This document shows, one piece after another, positions 25,431 to 34,456 of a stretch of DNA of 64,000 bases. The DNA is from Planctomycetota bacterium (lineage in GTDB: Bacteria; Planctomycetota; SZUA-567; H5-PLA8), in the NCBI GenBank assembly GCA_023150555.1, contig JAKLKQ010000013.1:62001-126000 (forward strand). The letters run 5' to 3'. Position 1 is the stretch's first letter, and each line of letters starts with the position of its first letter. A model generated the notes under the pieces. That model was not told where the DNA came from, did no database searches, and saw nothing but the letters and a program-made list of their open reading frames with translations. The translations under genes and the position numbers were made by a program.

Positions 25431-26396
25431 TTAGCGGGCGCGCGCCAGAACCTGCTCCGCCTGGTAGCTGCTGCGCACGAACGGTCCGCACGCGGCGCTG
25501 CGGAAGCCCAGCGCCAAGGCGTGCTTCTCGTACCGCGCGAACGTCTCCGGGCGGACGTACTCCGCGACGGGAAGGTGGTGCGGCGAGGGCCGCAGGTATT
25601 GCCCGATCGTGAGGATCTCGCAGCCGGAGGCGCGCAGGTCGTCGAGCGTCGCGAGGACTTCCTCGGGGGACTCCCCCAGCCCAGCCATCAGGCCGCTCTT
25701 TGTGGCGACGGCGGGCGCGATGGTCTTGGCCATCTCGAGGACCTTCAGCGAGCGGCGATAGTTGCCCTGCGGGCGCACCGGCGGGTGCAGGCGCTCGATG
25801 GTCTCGGTGTTGTGGTTGAAGACGTCGGGTTTGGCGGCCAGCACCGTGCGCAGGCAGTCCTCGCGCGCATGGAAGTCCGGCACCAGCACCTCGATGACCA
25901 GTTCCGGTCCGCAATAGCGCCGCAGCGTCTCGATCACGCGCGCGAAGTGCCCGGCGCCCTCGTCGTCCAGGTCGTCGCGGGCGACGCTGGTGACAACGAC
26001 GTGCCGCAGGCCCAGGTGCTTGGTCGCCTGCGCGACGCGCGCGGGCTCGTCGGCGAGGGCTTCCAGCGATTCGCCCTTGCCGGTCTTCACCGCACAGAAG
26101 TGGCAAGCGCGCGTGCAGTTTTCGCCCAGGATCATGAAGGTGGCGGCGCCGCGGTTCCAGCATTCGCCCAGGTTGGGGCATTCGGCCGACTGGCAGACGG
26201 TGGTGAGCTTCAGGCCCTCGAGCAGGTTCTGCGTGCGCGTGTCGTAGCGCGCGGGCCAGGGTTTGCGCAGCCACTCGGGAAAGGCGCGCGCGCGTCCGCT
26301 CGGTACGGGCGCGGCGCCTTCGGACGGCGCCTTGGGGTAGAAGGCCCCGTCGCGCCCGGCGTTCTCGGCTGCTTCGTTTGGCGGCGTCTGGCTCAT
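25431..26396 (-). CDS. lipA: Lipoyl synthase
   Basis: A 321-residue radical-SAM enzyme that inserts two sulfurs into protein-bound octanoyl groups. Both iron-sulfur signatures are intact: CQSAECPNLGEC (auxiliary cluster, CX4CX5C) and CTRACHFC (radical-SAM CX3CX2C). The closing RSSY motif near the C-terminus (VRSSYQAEQ) is present. A 40-residue Pro/Ala-rich N-terminal extension precedes the core. The gene lies 129 bases upstream of the small lipoyl-domain gene. No lipB is seen in the window. Confidence 0.96.
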   Translation of the reverse strand: MSQTPPNEAAENAGRDGAFYPKAPSEGAAPVPSGRARAFPEWLRKPWPARYDTRTQNLLEGLKLTTVCQSAECPNLGECWNRGAATFMILGENCTRACHFCAVKTGKGESLEALADEPARVAQATKHLGLRHVVVTSVARDDLDDEGAGHFARVIETLRRYCGPELVIEVLVPDFHAREDCLRTVLAAKPDVFNHNTETIERLHPPVRPQGNYRRSLKVLEMAKTIAPAVATKSGLMAGLGESPEEVLATLDDLRASGCEILTIGQYLRPSPHHLPVAEYVRPETFARYEKHALALGFRSAACGPFVRSSYQAEQVLARAR

Positions 26397-26445
26397 GCCC
26401 CCAGAATAGCGCCTGAGGGGCGGGCCTACAACGCGGTCTGCAAGG

Positions 26446-27927
26446 TCACGCCGGCAGGCAGCGCACCGTCACGCCGCGCATGACGGCCTGCTCGGGGCGC
26501 TCGATGCCCGGGTCCACGCTCTGGGCCGCGCGCCCGGCCTGGTCGAGGGCCAGCGCGTGGGTCAACTCGTCGTCGCCGCGCGTGTAGTTCCACTCGGCTT
26601 CCAGCTTCACGCCGTCCATCTTCTCGGCCTGGAGGTACAGCTCGTTGGCGCCGGGCACCAGGCGCGGCAGCACGTGCATATTGACCTGGTAGCCAAGGTT
26701 GACCTGCAGGCCGCGCACACGCAGCGGCGAGTTCGCCGACTGCGAGGACATGTCCAGGCGCAGCCAGAAATCGCGCACACACTGCAGGCTACCGGGTTCG
26801 GACGGCATCAATTCGACGAGGTTCGGCAGGCTGCCGCCCCAGTGGATGGTGCGCATCGTCTTGCCGCCGTCGGGCGAGACCGAGAGCCCGATCATGTCAC
26901 CGCCGCCGCTGTCGCTGCCGCTGCCGATGCGCAGGTAACTGGCCAAGTACGGCAGCTTGATGTGCCACCAGACCTCGCAGTGTTTCTTCGGTCCGCTGGG
27001 GCGCACGGTGCCGTTCTCGATGACAGCATTATGCACGCGGTCGGCGACGCGCTCGCCAAAGAGCAGCGGTTGCCAGCGCAGGCTCCCGCAGCCGTGCCAG
27101 CGCACCGGATGCCCGCCGTTGATCATCTTCGTGTTCTGCGGCGTGGGCCAGACGTAGTTCTTCCAATACGCGTGGTGCTCGGGGTAGCGCGGCTTGCCTT
27201 CCTCGTCGTAGAGCGAGATGTCGCAGTTCGCACCGTCGGGCCGGTTGCCCGCGCCGATGTGCAGGCCGGGCAGTTCGGGGCGCCAGAGGCTCGAGAAACT
27301 CATGCCGGGGCGCAGTTCGAAGGACAGCTCGTCGTTGTACACCGGCTGCTCTATGTCGATGAGGTCGCCGGCCTTGTAGCGGTGCAGCACACCGCTGCGT
27401 TCGGGGTGGTGCCCCAGCCGCGACGGTCCGCCAGGGCGCGGATTGGTGACCAGGTCCGGGTTGGCGCCCAGCTCTTCGCAGCTGGCGACCTCGCCGTCAT
27501 CCTTCGTGAAGTACCAGCCAATGAACGGGTCGAAGGCGTGCCAGGCTTCCTTGCCGTCCAGGCCCTTGTACCAGACTTCGTAGAAGGTGTGCCCGCTGGC
27601 GAAGGCGACCGCGCGGCGCGCCTTCACGCCCGCGGCGTTCAGCGCCTCGGCGGCGACCCAGCCCCAGCCGGTGCACTGGTTGTGGCCCCACGAGGTGAAC
27701 AGCAACGTGGGATCGTCGCAGCGGATGTAGCCGCCCAGGCCCGGCAGGAACAGGCTCGGCCCGCGGTTCATGCAGCGCAGGAACCATTTGTAGAAGGCGA
27801 AGGCCTTCTCGCGGTCCGTCTTGCAGTTCGCTAGGCGAAAGACATCGCGCGCGAAGGCGCCGGGCGACCGCCCCGACGGCCACGCCGCGTTGCCCAGCCA
27901 AACGCCGCTCGCTCGATACTCGCTCAT
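26446..27927 (-). CDS. Transglutaminase-like protein, tandem paralogue 2
   Basis: A 493-residue protein. The N-terminal 150 residues form a transglutaminase core with C85 (NQCTGWGWVAAEAL), H113 (SGHTFYEVWY) and D133 (WHAFDP). The remaining 340 residues are beta-rich and unrecognised, including VSPDGGKTMRTIHWGG and RLVPGANELYLQAE. It is clearly homologous along its whole length to the gene 11 bases upstream (same triad positions), so the pair is a tandem duplication. GGGGAG precedes the ATG. No signal peptide is seen. Probably a peptidase or amidase; substrate unknown. Confidence 0.82.
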   Translation of the reverse strand: MSEYRASGVWLGNAAWPSGRSPGAFARDVFRLANCKTDREKAFAFYKWFLRCMNRGPSLFLPGLGGYIRCDDPTLLFTSWGHNQCTGWGWVAAEALNAAGVKARRAVAFASGHTFYEVWYKGLDGKEAWHAFDPFIGWYFTKDDGEVASCEELGANPDLVTNPRPGGPSRLGHHPERSGVLHRYKAGDLIDIEQPVYNDELSFELRPGMSFSSLWRPELPGLHIGAGNRPDGANCDISLYDEEGKPRYPEHHAYWKNYVWPTPQNTKMINGGHPVRWHGCGSLRWQPLLFGERVADRVHNAVIENGTVRPSGPKKHCEVWWHIKLPYLASYLRIGSGSDSGGGDMIGLSVSPDGGKTMRTIHWGGSLPNLVELMPSEPGSLQCVRDFWLRLDMSSQSANSPLRVRGLQVNLGYQVNMHVLPRLVPGANELYLQAEKMDGVKLEAEWNYTRGDDELTHALALDQAGRAAQSVDPGIERPEQAVMRGVTVRCLPA

Positions 27928-27938
27928 GGCAGGCTCCC

Positions 27939-29453
27939 CTATTCCGCCGGCACGCAGGTCAGCGTGACGCCGCGCATGATCAGGTCGTCGGGCCTCTCGA
28001 TCTTCGGATCGACGCTCTTCGCCGCGCGGCCGGGCTTGGCCAGCGCGACGGTCTCGCTCTTCTCGCCGTCCGGGTGCGTGTAGTTCCACTCCGTCTCCAG
28101 CTTCACGCCATCGAGGTGCTTGGCCTCGAGGTACAGCTCGTTGGCGCCGGGCACCAGGCGCGGCTGGATGTTCATGTTGTGCTGGTAGCCGACGTGCACG
28201 TGGATGCCGCGCACGCGCAAGTTCGACTGCGGCGACTGCGTGGACATGTCCAGGCGCAGCCAGAACTCGCGCACGCCGCGCAGGCTGGGCGCCTGCGTGG
28301 GCGGCAAGGTGATCATCACGCGGCCCTTCGGCGGGCCCCAGTGGATGCCATGCGCCGACTTGCCGGCGTCGGGCGAGATGGCGAAGCCGACCAGGTCGCC
28401 ACCGCCGCCCTTGTCCATCGCGGCCTCGACCTTCAGGTACGTGGCCAGATACGGGACGCGGATGCGCCACCAGACCTCGGCATGCTTGCGCGGGCCGCTG
28501 GGGCGAACCGTGCCGCGCTCGAAGACCGCGTTGTGGACCTCGCACGCGACGTCCGCGCCGTATTGCAGCGGCTGCCAGCGCAGGTGCCCGGCGCCGTGGT
28601 AGCGCACGGCATCGTCGCCGGCAATGTTGTTGTCCACGGCGTTGCCCTTGTGGGACGGCCAGACGTAGTGCCGCCAGTACGGCAGATGCTCGGGATACCG
28701 CGGGCGGCCTTCCTCGTCGTAGAGGGAGATGCTGCAATGCGGGCCGCCGGGCTGCTCGCCGTCGCGCTTCTCGCCCACGGGCATCGCCAGTTCGGGGTGC
28801 TCGGGGCGCCAGAGGTTCGTGAACTGCATTCCCGGCTGCGCTTCGAAGCTCAGTTCCTCGCCGCGCACGGGCTGCTCGACGTCGAGCAGGTCGTGGACCT
28901 GGTAGCGGTGCAGCACGCCGCTGCGTTCGGGGTGGTGCCCCAGCCGGGCGCGCCCGCCCGGGCGCGGATTGGTGACGAGGTCCGGATTCGCGGCCAGTTC
29001 CTCGCAGCTGGCGACCTCGCCGGCGTCGTTGAGGAAGTACCAGCCCTGGAAGGTGTCGAAGGCGTGCCAGCCTTCCTTGCCGTCCAGGCCCTTGTACCAG
29101 GCCTCGTGGAAGGTATGCCCGCTGGCGAAGGCGACCGCGCGGCGCGCCTTCACGCCCGCGGCATTCAGCGCCTCGGCGGCGACCCAGCCCCAGCCGGTGC
29201 ACTCGTTGTGCGCCCACGAAGTAAAGAGCGTCAGCGGATCGAAGCCCTTGATATAGCTCCCGAAGGCGGGTTGAAAGAGGTTCGGGCCGCGGTTCATGCA
29301 GCGCAGCAGCCACGTGTCGAACGCGAGGGCCTTCTCGCGGTCGGTCTTGCAGTTCTCGAGCCGGAAGACGTCCTTCGCGAAGGCACCGGGCGACCGACCC
29401 GACGGCCACGCCGTGTTCCCGAACCAGATGCCGCTCGCCTTGGGATTCGACAT
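27939..29453 (-). CDS. Transglutaminase-like protein, tandem paralogue 1
   Basis: A 504-residue protein with transglutaminase core residues C85 (NECTGWGWVAAEAL), H113 (SGHTFHEAWY) and D133 (WHAFDT). The long beta-rich C-terminal half contains ISPDAGKSAHGIHWG, VRGIHVHVGYQHNMNI and RLVPGANELYLEAK, matching its neighbour block by block. AAGGAG lies eight bases before the ATG at 29453. It starts 13 bases after the GntR-type regulator stops, so regulator and both paralogues form one transcription unit. The function of the pair is unknown. Confidence 0.82.
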   Translation of the reverse strand: MSNPKASGIWFGNTAWPSGRSPGAFAKDVFRLENCKTDREKALAFDTWLLRCMNRGPNLFQPAFGSYIKGFDPLTLFTSWAHNECTGWGWVAAEALNAAGVKARRAVAFASGHTFHEAWYKGLDGKEGWHAFDTFQGWYFLNDAGEVASCEELAANPDLVTNPRPGGRARLGHHPERSGVLHRYQVHDLLDVEQPVRGEELSFEAQPGMQFTNLWRPEHPELAMPVGEKRDGEQPGGPHCSISLYDEEGRPRYPEHLPYWRHYVWPSHKGNAVDNNIAGDDAVRYHGAGHLRWQPLQYGADVACEVHNAVFERGTVRPSGPRKHAEVWWRIRVPYLATYLKVEAAMDKGGGGDLVGFAISPDAGKSAHGIHWGPPKGRVMITLPPTQAPSLRGVREFWLRLDMSTQSPQSNLRVRGIHVHVGYQHNMNIQPRLVPGANELYLEAKHLDGVKLETEWNYTHPDGEKSETVALAKPGRAAKSVDPKIERPDDLIMRGVTLTCVPAE

Positions 29454-29466
29454 GATCAACGCTCCT

Positions 29467-30723
29467 TTAGTAGGACTCCGTTTCCGGGATCTCTTCGAAC
29501 TGCGCGCTTTCGCCTAGCCCTGCGAAGCGCATCGTCACGCCCACGCGCAGCGCGGGGCGCTTGGGGTGTTGCAGGCGCCAGACGAGCACCGCCGCCGCGG
29601 CTTCGCCAAGCGCGCGCTCGCCGGCCAGGATCGGAAGCACGCCGCGCCCGCCCGCGCTGGCTGCCGCGCCCGCGCCTTCCAGCGGCCAGCCGCGCTCGGC
29701 GTACGCCGCGACGAACTGCTCGGCCTGGTACAGCCCGTGGCAGACGACCGCCTGCGGGCGCTCGGCCTCGGGCAGCGAGACGAATTGCGCGACCATCTCC
29801 TTGGTCGAGACGCCGACGTGCGTGAATCCGTCGCGCACCGGCAGCCCGCACGCCGCCATCTCCTGCTGGTAGGCGTTCAGGCGCACGAAGGTCTCCTGGC
29901 AGACGCGGTAGCGGCGCTCCGGATCGCCGGACTTCTTTCCGGCCTGCCCGGGCGCGGGCTCGATGGCTCCCGCGAAGTGGATGCGCGTCAGGCCTTTTGA
30001 CGCGAAGTGCCGTACTGCGGCGCTGTAGCCGTCTAGCGGATCGAAGAAGACGCGGTCAGCCTGCTGCGCGAAGCCCGCGCGGCTGAAGTCGGCGAGCACC
30101 GTAGGCACACTCAGCGCGAGCAGCTTCTCCAGCCACGCGTCCTCGAAGATGCTCAGCGCGATCAGCCCGTCGTAACGCCCCGCCGCGACAGACTCGAGCT
30201 CCGGATGCCGCGCGTCGGATTCCTCCGCGTTGGACTCCTCGCCGAGCATCTCGACGGTGAGCCCGCGTTCGGGTGAAGACCAGATGGCCTTCGTGCCGCC
30301 GCCCTTGCGCGCGGACACGAAACGCGGCTCGACCCCGCCCAGGCCCCAGGCCTCGAGCACCCCCAGCATGCCCGAGCTCAAACCCTGCCCGCCGGCCCAA
30401 CCTGGCGCGACGGGACGGGCACGCAGGAGCCCCAGACGCAGCGTACGCCCGGGCAGGAGCGGCGGATGGCGCCGGTCGGCTACAAAGCTGCCGCTGCCGC
30501 GGCGGCGCACGATCAGGCCTTCGCGGACAAGGTCGCCCAGCGCGCGGCGGATGGTCAGTTCGCTGACGCCAAAGCGCTTGGGCAGTTCGAGTTCGGTGGG
30601 CAGGCGCATGCCGGGGCGCAGCGTGCCGTCGGCGATCTGGCGGCGCAGCTTCTCGCGCACGACGGCGTACTTGGGGGCTCCGCTTTCGGGGCCGATGGAG
30701 CGCTTGCGCGCGCGGGTCTTCAT
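29467..30723 (-). CDS. GntR-type regulator with LacI-like sensor domain
   Basis: A 418-residue regulator. The N-terminal winged helix is GntR-type (about residues 15-85: REKLRRQIADGTLRPGMRLPTE, FGVSELTIRRALGDLVREGL, RRRGSGSFV). The rest, about residues 90-400, has the periplasmic-binding-protein-like pattern of LacI sensors (GRYDGLIALSIFEDAWLEKL, PTVLADFS, GLTRIHFAG, QAVVCHG). This AraR-like architecture usually binds sugars or related effectors. It is first in an operon with the two transglutaminase-like genes and probably represses it through the palindromic DNA just upstream. Confidence 0.88.
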   Translation of the reverse strand: MKTRARKRSIGPESGAPKYAVVREKLRRQIADGTLRPGMRLPTELELPKRFGVSELTIRRALGDLVREGLIVRRRGSGSFVADRRHPPLLPGRTLRLGLLRARPVAPGWAGGQGLSSGMLGVLEAWGLGGVEPRFVSARKGGGTKAIWSSPERGLTVEMLGEESNAEESDARHPELESVAAGRYDGLIALSIFEDAWLEKLLALSVPTVLADFSRAGFAQQADRVFFDPLDGYSAAVRHFASKGLTRIHFAGAIEPAPGQAGKKSGDPERRYRVCQETFVRLNAYQQEMAACGLPVRDGFTHVGVSTKEMVAQFVSLPEAERPQAVVCHGLYQAEQFVAAYAERGWPLEGAGAAASAGGRGVLPILAGERALGEAAAAVLVWRLQHPKRPALRVGVTMRFAGLGESAQFEEIPETESY

Positions 30724-30742
30724 ACCCACAGCATACACCAAA

Positions 30743-30775
30743 ACGTATACGTATTGTAAGATTATTAAATACGTA
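30743..30775. promoter_or_regulatory. Candidate operator of the GntR-type regulator
   Basis: An AT-rich pocket upstream of the regulator contains the palindrome ACGTATACGT (30743-30752) and the overlapping inverted repeat TACGTATT (30748-30755) / AATACGTA (30768-30775) spaced by 12 bases. GntR-type regulators bind such symmetrical sites, and autoregulation is likely. The symmetry is seen directly; binding is inference. Confidence 0.6.
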
Positions 30776-30823
30776 AAGAAAACTATAACTTCATTTTGAA
30801 AAACGGGTTACATGAATAGCGCA

Positions 30824-31450
30824 TCAATGTGCCTTCTTGTGAGGAACCGCGCCGGGGACGCCGTCGGGGCGGTACTTGTGCTTGCTGAGGCTGATGCCGA
30901 GGTCCTCGCCGGTCTTCATCAACTTATCGCGGTCGTAGACCTTGGCCTCGCGGGTATCGGCTACGAGGTTGTAGGTCGTGGAGAGCGCGATGGCGTCGAC
31001 AGGACAGGCCTCCTCGCACATGCCGCAGTAGATGCAGCGCAGCATGTCGATCTCGAAGCGGCGCGGATAGCGTTCGCGGTTGTTCCAGTCGGTCGGCGTG
31101 GCCTCGGCCTCGATGTGGATGCACTCCGCCGGGCAGGCCGCCGCGCACATGAAGCAGGCGACGCATTTCACGTGGCCGTCCTCGTCCTTCTTGAGGTAGT
31201 GCTCGCCGCGGTAGCCTTCGCGCGGGCGGTGGAACTTGGCCGGGTTGTCGCGGTCGGTCTGGTCGTAGTCGATGGTGAACTTCTTGCGGAAGATGTGCTT
31301 GAAGGTGTTATTCAGGCCGCGCGCGACCTCGGGGAGGTACAGCTTCTCCACCCAGGTCTGCTCGGGGTCGCCCGGCGCGAGCTTGACGCCCGGCGGCAGT
31401 TCGGCCGCGGCCGGACCGTGCCCATGGCCTTCGTCGTGTGCGGCGCTCAT
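30824..31450 (-). CDS. nuoI: NADH-quinone oxidoreductase subunit I
   Basis: A 208-residue 8Fe ferredoxin-like subunit of complex I. Two 4Fe-4S signatures are intact: CVACFMCAAACP and CIYCGMCEEACP. They carry clusters N6a and N6b between NuoG and NuoB. The N-terminus has a His-rich stretch (AAHDEGHGHG) not usual for the family. It is the last nuo gene here: no nuoJ-N follows, and the next gene on this strand is the GntR-type regulator. Confidence 0.95.
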   Translation of the reverse strand: MSAAHDEGHGHGPAAAELPPGVKLAPGDPEQTWVEKLYLPEVARGLNNTFKHIFRKKFTIDYDQTDRDNPAKFHRPREGYRGEHYLKKDEDGHVKCVACFMCAAACPAECIHIEAEATPTDWNNRERYPRRFEIDMLRCIYCGMCEEACPVDAIALSTTYNLVADTREAKVYDRDKLMKTGEDLGISLSKHKYRPDGVPGAVPHKKAH

Positions 31451-31491
31451 CGTGTGGCCTCTCTATCCGTTCCTTCCAATCACCAGGCTGG

Positions 31492-32601
31492 TTACGTGCC
31501 CTTGGGCAGGTTGATCCAGGCGGTGACGATCAGGTTCAGCAGCGCGATGGGGATCATCCCCTTCCAGCCCAGGTTCATGAGCTGATCGTAGCGAAAGCGC
31601 GGCAGCGTCCAGCGCACCCACATCTGAAAGAGTACGAACGCCATAACCTTGGCCGCAAAGGCCGCTAGCGCGAAGACGGTGACCCACGCGCCTATTGTTT
31701 CCTTCAGCCAGGCATAGCCGGGGAAGTGCCAGCCGCCCAGGAACAGCGCCGTCGTCAGCGCCCCCATGCCCAGCATGGCGATGTACTCGCCCTGGAAGAA
31801 CATCCCGAACTTCATCGAGTTGTACTCGGTGTGGTAGCCGCCCACGAGTTCCGCCTCGCACTCGGGCAGGTCGAAAGGCAGGCGGTTGTTCTCGGCGAAG
31901 GCGCAGATCACAAAGAGGATGAAGGCCACCGGTTGGTGCCACAGACCCCAACTGCCCAGGCCGGCGGACTGCACGCCGACCATGTCCCGCAGCGAGACGC
32001 TGTCGTAATGCATCAGCACGCTCAGCAGCACGATGCCCATCGCGACCTCATAGCTGATCATCTGCGCCGTCGCGCGGATGCCGCCCAGCAGGGAGTACTT
32101 GCTGTTCGAGGCCCAGCCGCCCATGGCCACGCCGTAGGCGCTGAGGCTCGCGACGGCGAGGATCCACAGCACGCCAACGTTCAAGTCGGCGACCTGCAGC
32201 ATCACCGACTGGCCAAAGAGCGTTACGTCCGGGCCGACGGGAATAACGATGAAGGCCAGGAACGGCGGCAGCAGCGCGAAGAACGGCGCCATCGTGAAGA
32301 GGAACTTTTCCGCGTGGCTGGGAATGAAGTCTTCCTTCGTGATCAGCTTGATCGCGTCGGCCAGGGGCTGAAAGAAACCGCCGAGGATGCGCTTCTTGGT
32401 AATCGGAACGCCCACCACGGCCTCCAGGAACCCGTCGGGCCCCAGCAGGCCCACGCGGTTGGGGCCGACGCGGTCCTGGATGTACGCGCAGATCTTGCGC
32501 TCCAGGAAGACCAGGAACGGCACGATCCCCAGCACCCCGCCGAAAACCAGCAGAATCGGCAGCAGCTTCCAGAGATAGTCCGCCATTGTGTACTCGGGCA
32601 T
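31492..32601 (-). CDS. nuoH: NADH-quinone oxidoreductase subunit H
   Basis: A 369-residue integral membrane subunit at the quinone-binding junction of complex I. Signatures are FLERKICAYIQDRVGPNRVG near residue 32, the quinone-channel loop FFQPLADAIKLITKED near residue 68, and NRLPFDLPECEAELVGGYHTEY near residue 240. Eight or nine hydrophobic helices are visible, as expected. Spacing is 30 bases after nuoG and 41 before nuoI. Confidence 0.95.
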   Translation of the reverse strand: MPEYTMADYLWKLLPILLVFGGVLGIVPFLVFLERKICAYIQDRVGPNRVGLLGPDGFLEAVVGVPITKKRILGGFFQPLADAIKLITKEDFIPSHAEKFLFTMAPFFALLPPFLAFIVIPVGPDVTLFGQSVMLQVADLNVGVLWILAVASLSAYGVAMGGWASNSKYSLLGGIRATAQMISYEVAMGIVLLSVLMHYDSVSLRDMVGVQSAGLGSWGLWHQPVAFILFVICAFAENNRLPFDLPECEAELVGGYHTEYNSMKFGMFFQGEYIAMLGMGALTTALFLGGWHFPGYAWLKETIGAWVTVFALAAFAAKVMAFVLFQMWVRWTLPRFRYDQLMNLGWKGMIPIALLNLIVTAWINLPKGT

Positions 32602-32631
32602 CTTCTTTCGTTCGCCTCGCTAAGTAGAACG

Positions 32632-34410
32632 CTAGTCGCCGTCGGCTGCTTCCGGCTGCGGCGCGCCCAGCACCTGTCCTTTGCGGCCCAGCACCTTGTG
32701 GTTCAAGCCCTTCAGTTCCGGGTAGCTCTCGGCCATGCGCCGGAAGACCTCCCGCCCGCTGAGCATCTTCTGCTCGCTGCCGGCGGCGCGCGCGACGCGC
32801 TGCAGCACGGCCAGGTCGTCGTTGCCCTGGCCCAGCGGATCGACCGCGCGGCGCAGCACCTGCATGCGCCCGTCGGAATTGATGAAGACGCCGTCCTTCT
32901 CGGCGAAGCTCGCGCCGGGCAGGACGATCTTCGCCTTGGCGCTGAGCGGCCCGCGAGAGAGGTCCTGCACGATGACGGTCTCTACCTTCTCCAGCGCCTG
33001 CAGCAGTTCGCCGGAGGGCTCGAAGTGCGGCATCGAGGCCACGACGTAGGCGACCTTTACCCTGCCCTGCGCCATCTGCTCGATCACGCCCGCGGCGGCG
33101 CCTTCGATCCCGGCGCCCAGCACCAGCTTCGCGCCGGCGCGGTTGGGGTTGCGGTCGGCGTCGATCTTGAACTTCGGGAATTCCTTCGCTTCCCAGCCGG
33201 CCTGCTCGAGCAACCCGTACTGCTTGCTGCGCAGCGTCTCCTCGAAGAGCTGCTTGAAGGTGTGCAGTTCCTCGAGGGTCAGCCACGCGCTGCAGAAGCC
33301 CGCGACCGAATGCGGACCCTGCTGCGCCGCGGCGGCCAGCAGACGGCCGGCTTCCTCGGCGGCGGCGATGACCGGGTACGCTTCGTTGTTGACGCGCCCC
33401 TGGAGGATGCGCTCGTCGGCGTTGATGTAGCGGAAGTCCTTGCGGCCGCGCTCGCACATCCAGAAGTTGTTGACGTCCCGGTTCTCGCGGGGCGTCAGGC
33501 GGCGGACGTACTCCTTCTGCGCGTTGACCTGGATGTTGCATCCGCGCGAGCAGGCCGGGCAGACGCTGTCGGTCTTCTGCAGGTACCAGGCGCGGTACGT
33601 GTACATCAGGTCCTTGTCGATCAGGCAGCCGACGGGGCAGATGTCCACGACGTTGCCCATTAGCTCGTTGTCGAGCGGATGGCCGGGCGCGATGTCGATC
33701 TCGCTGCGGTCGCCGCGGTTGATGACGTACAGTTCGCTGGTGCCGGCGACCTCGTCGAGGAAGCGCGTGCAGCGGGTGCAGGTGATGCAGCGGTCGGTCC
33801 AGAGCTTGATCGTGGGCCCCAGCTCCTTGGGCGCCTTCTCGTTCTTGTGCTCGTGGAAGCGGCTGTCGGCCTGACCGTGCTTGAAGCTGTTGTCCTGCAG
33901 CATGCACTCGCCGGCCTTGTCGCAGACGGGGCAGTCGAGCGGGTGGTTGATGAGCTGGAACTCCATCACCCACTTGCGCGCTTCCAGCACCGGCGGCGAG
34001 TTGGCTTCGACGACCATGCCGCGCGGGTCCAGCGACGTGCGGCAGCTGATGATGGGCTTGGGGTACATCGACCACGGCTGCGTGGCCAGGTTCGGCCCGA
34101 CGATGGGCTTGCCCGAGCGCACGTCGATCACGTTGACGTAGCACATACGGCAATTGCCGTCGGGCTCCAGGCCCGGGTGGTAGCAGAAGTGCGGGACGCC
34201 GTAGCCCAGGTCGTTCAGCGCGTCGAGCAGGTTGCGGTACTTCTTGGGATCGATGAAGTGGTCCTTGCCGTCCACCCGCAAGGTCATCAGGCCGTCGGGC
34301 GCCTTGGGCAGCTTGATGGCCGGCTCGGGCGGCGGGCCGCCCGGACCGCCCGGCGGCGGCGCGGGAGGCGCGGCAGGTTTCTTCTCTTCGCTCTTCTTTT
34401 CGTCGCTCAT
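32632..34410 (-). CDS. nuoG: NADH-quinone oxidoreductase subunit G
   Basis: A 592-residue NuoG. After a Pro/Gly-rich N-terminal extension come the 2Fe-2S set (CYHPGLEPDGNCRMC), the HX3CX2CX5C site (HPLDCPVCDKAGEC), the 4Fe-4S set (CITCTRC with the distal CPVGCL) and a fourth cluster site CPACSRGC of the molybdopterin-oxidoreductase part. The C-terminal domain is shorter than in longer NuoG forms. ATG choices at 34410 and 34419 differ by three codons. The gene is separated from nuoF by an inserted exported-protein gene. Confidence 0.93.
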   Translation of the reverse strand: MSDEKKSEEKKPAAPPAPPPGGPGGPPPEPAIKLPKAPDGLMTLRVDGKDHFIDPKKYRNLLDALNDLGYGVPHFCYHPGLEPDGNCRMCYVNVIDVRSGKPIVGPNLATQPWSMYPKPIISCRTSLDPRGMVVEANSPPVLEARKWVMEFQLINHPLDCPVCDKAGECMLQDNSFKHGQADSRFHEHKNEKAPKELGPTIKLWTDRCITCTRCTRFLDEVAGTSELYVINRGDRSEIDIAPGHPLDNELMGNVVDICPVGCLIDKDLMYTYRAWYLQKTDSVCPACSRGCNIQVNAQKEYVRRLTPRENRDVNNFWMCERGRKDFRYINADERILQGRVNNEAYPVIAAAEEAGRLLAAAAQQGPHSVAGFCSAWLTLEELHTFKQLFEETLRSKQYGLLEQAGWEAKEFPKFKIDADRNPNRAGAKLVLGAGIEGAAAGVIEQMAQGRVKVAYVVASMPHFEPSGELLQALEKVETVIVQDLSRGPLSAKAKIVLPGASFAEKDGVFINSDGRMQVLRRAVDPLGQGNDDLAVLQRVARAAGSEQKMLSGREVFRRMAESYPELKGLNHKVLGRKGQVLGAPQPEAADGD

Positions 34411-34456
34411 GGCAGCCATCAATCCTTGGAAAACGCCCGTCCAGCCGTACCCGCGG

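Noticed and set aside
26446..29409. A 987-residue minus-strand frame
   Set aside because: The first half reads arginine-rich and overlaps the paralogue 1 gene in another frame. The real gene starts at ATG 27927 with a ribosome site.
32048..34153. A 701-residue minus-strand frame across nuoG and nuoH
   Set aside because: Low-complexity Arg/Gly/Ala sequence with no family motifs, overlapping two clear nuo genes.
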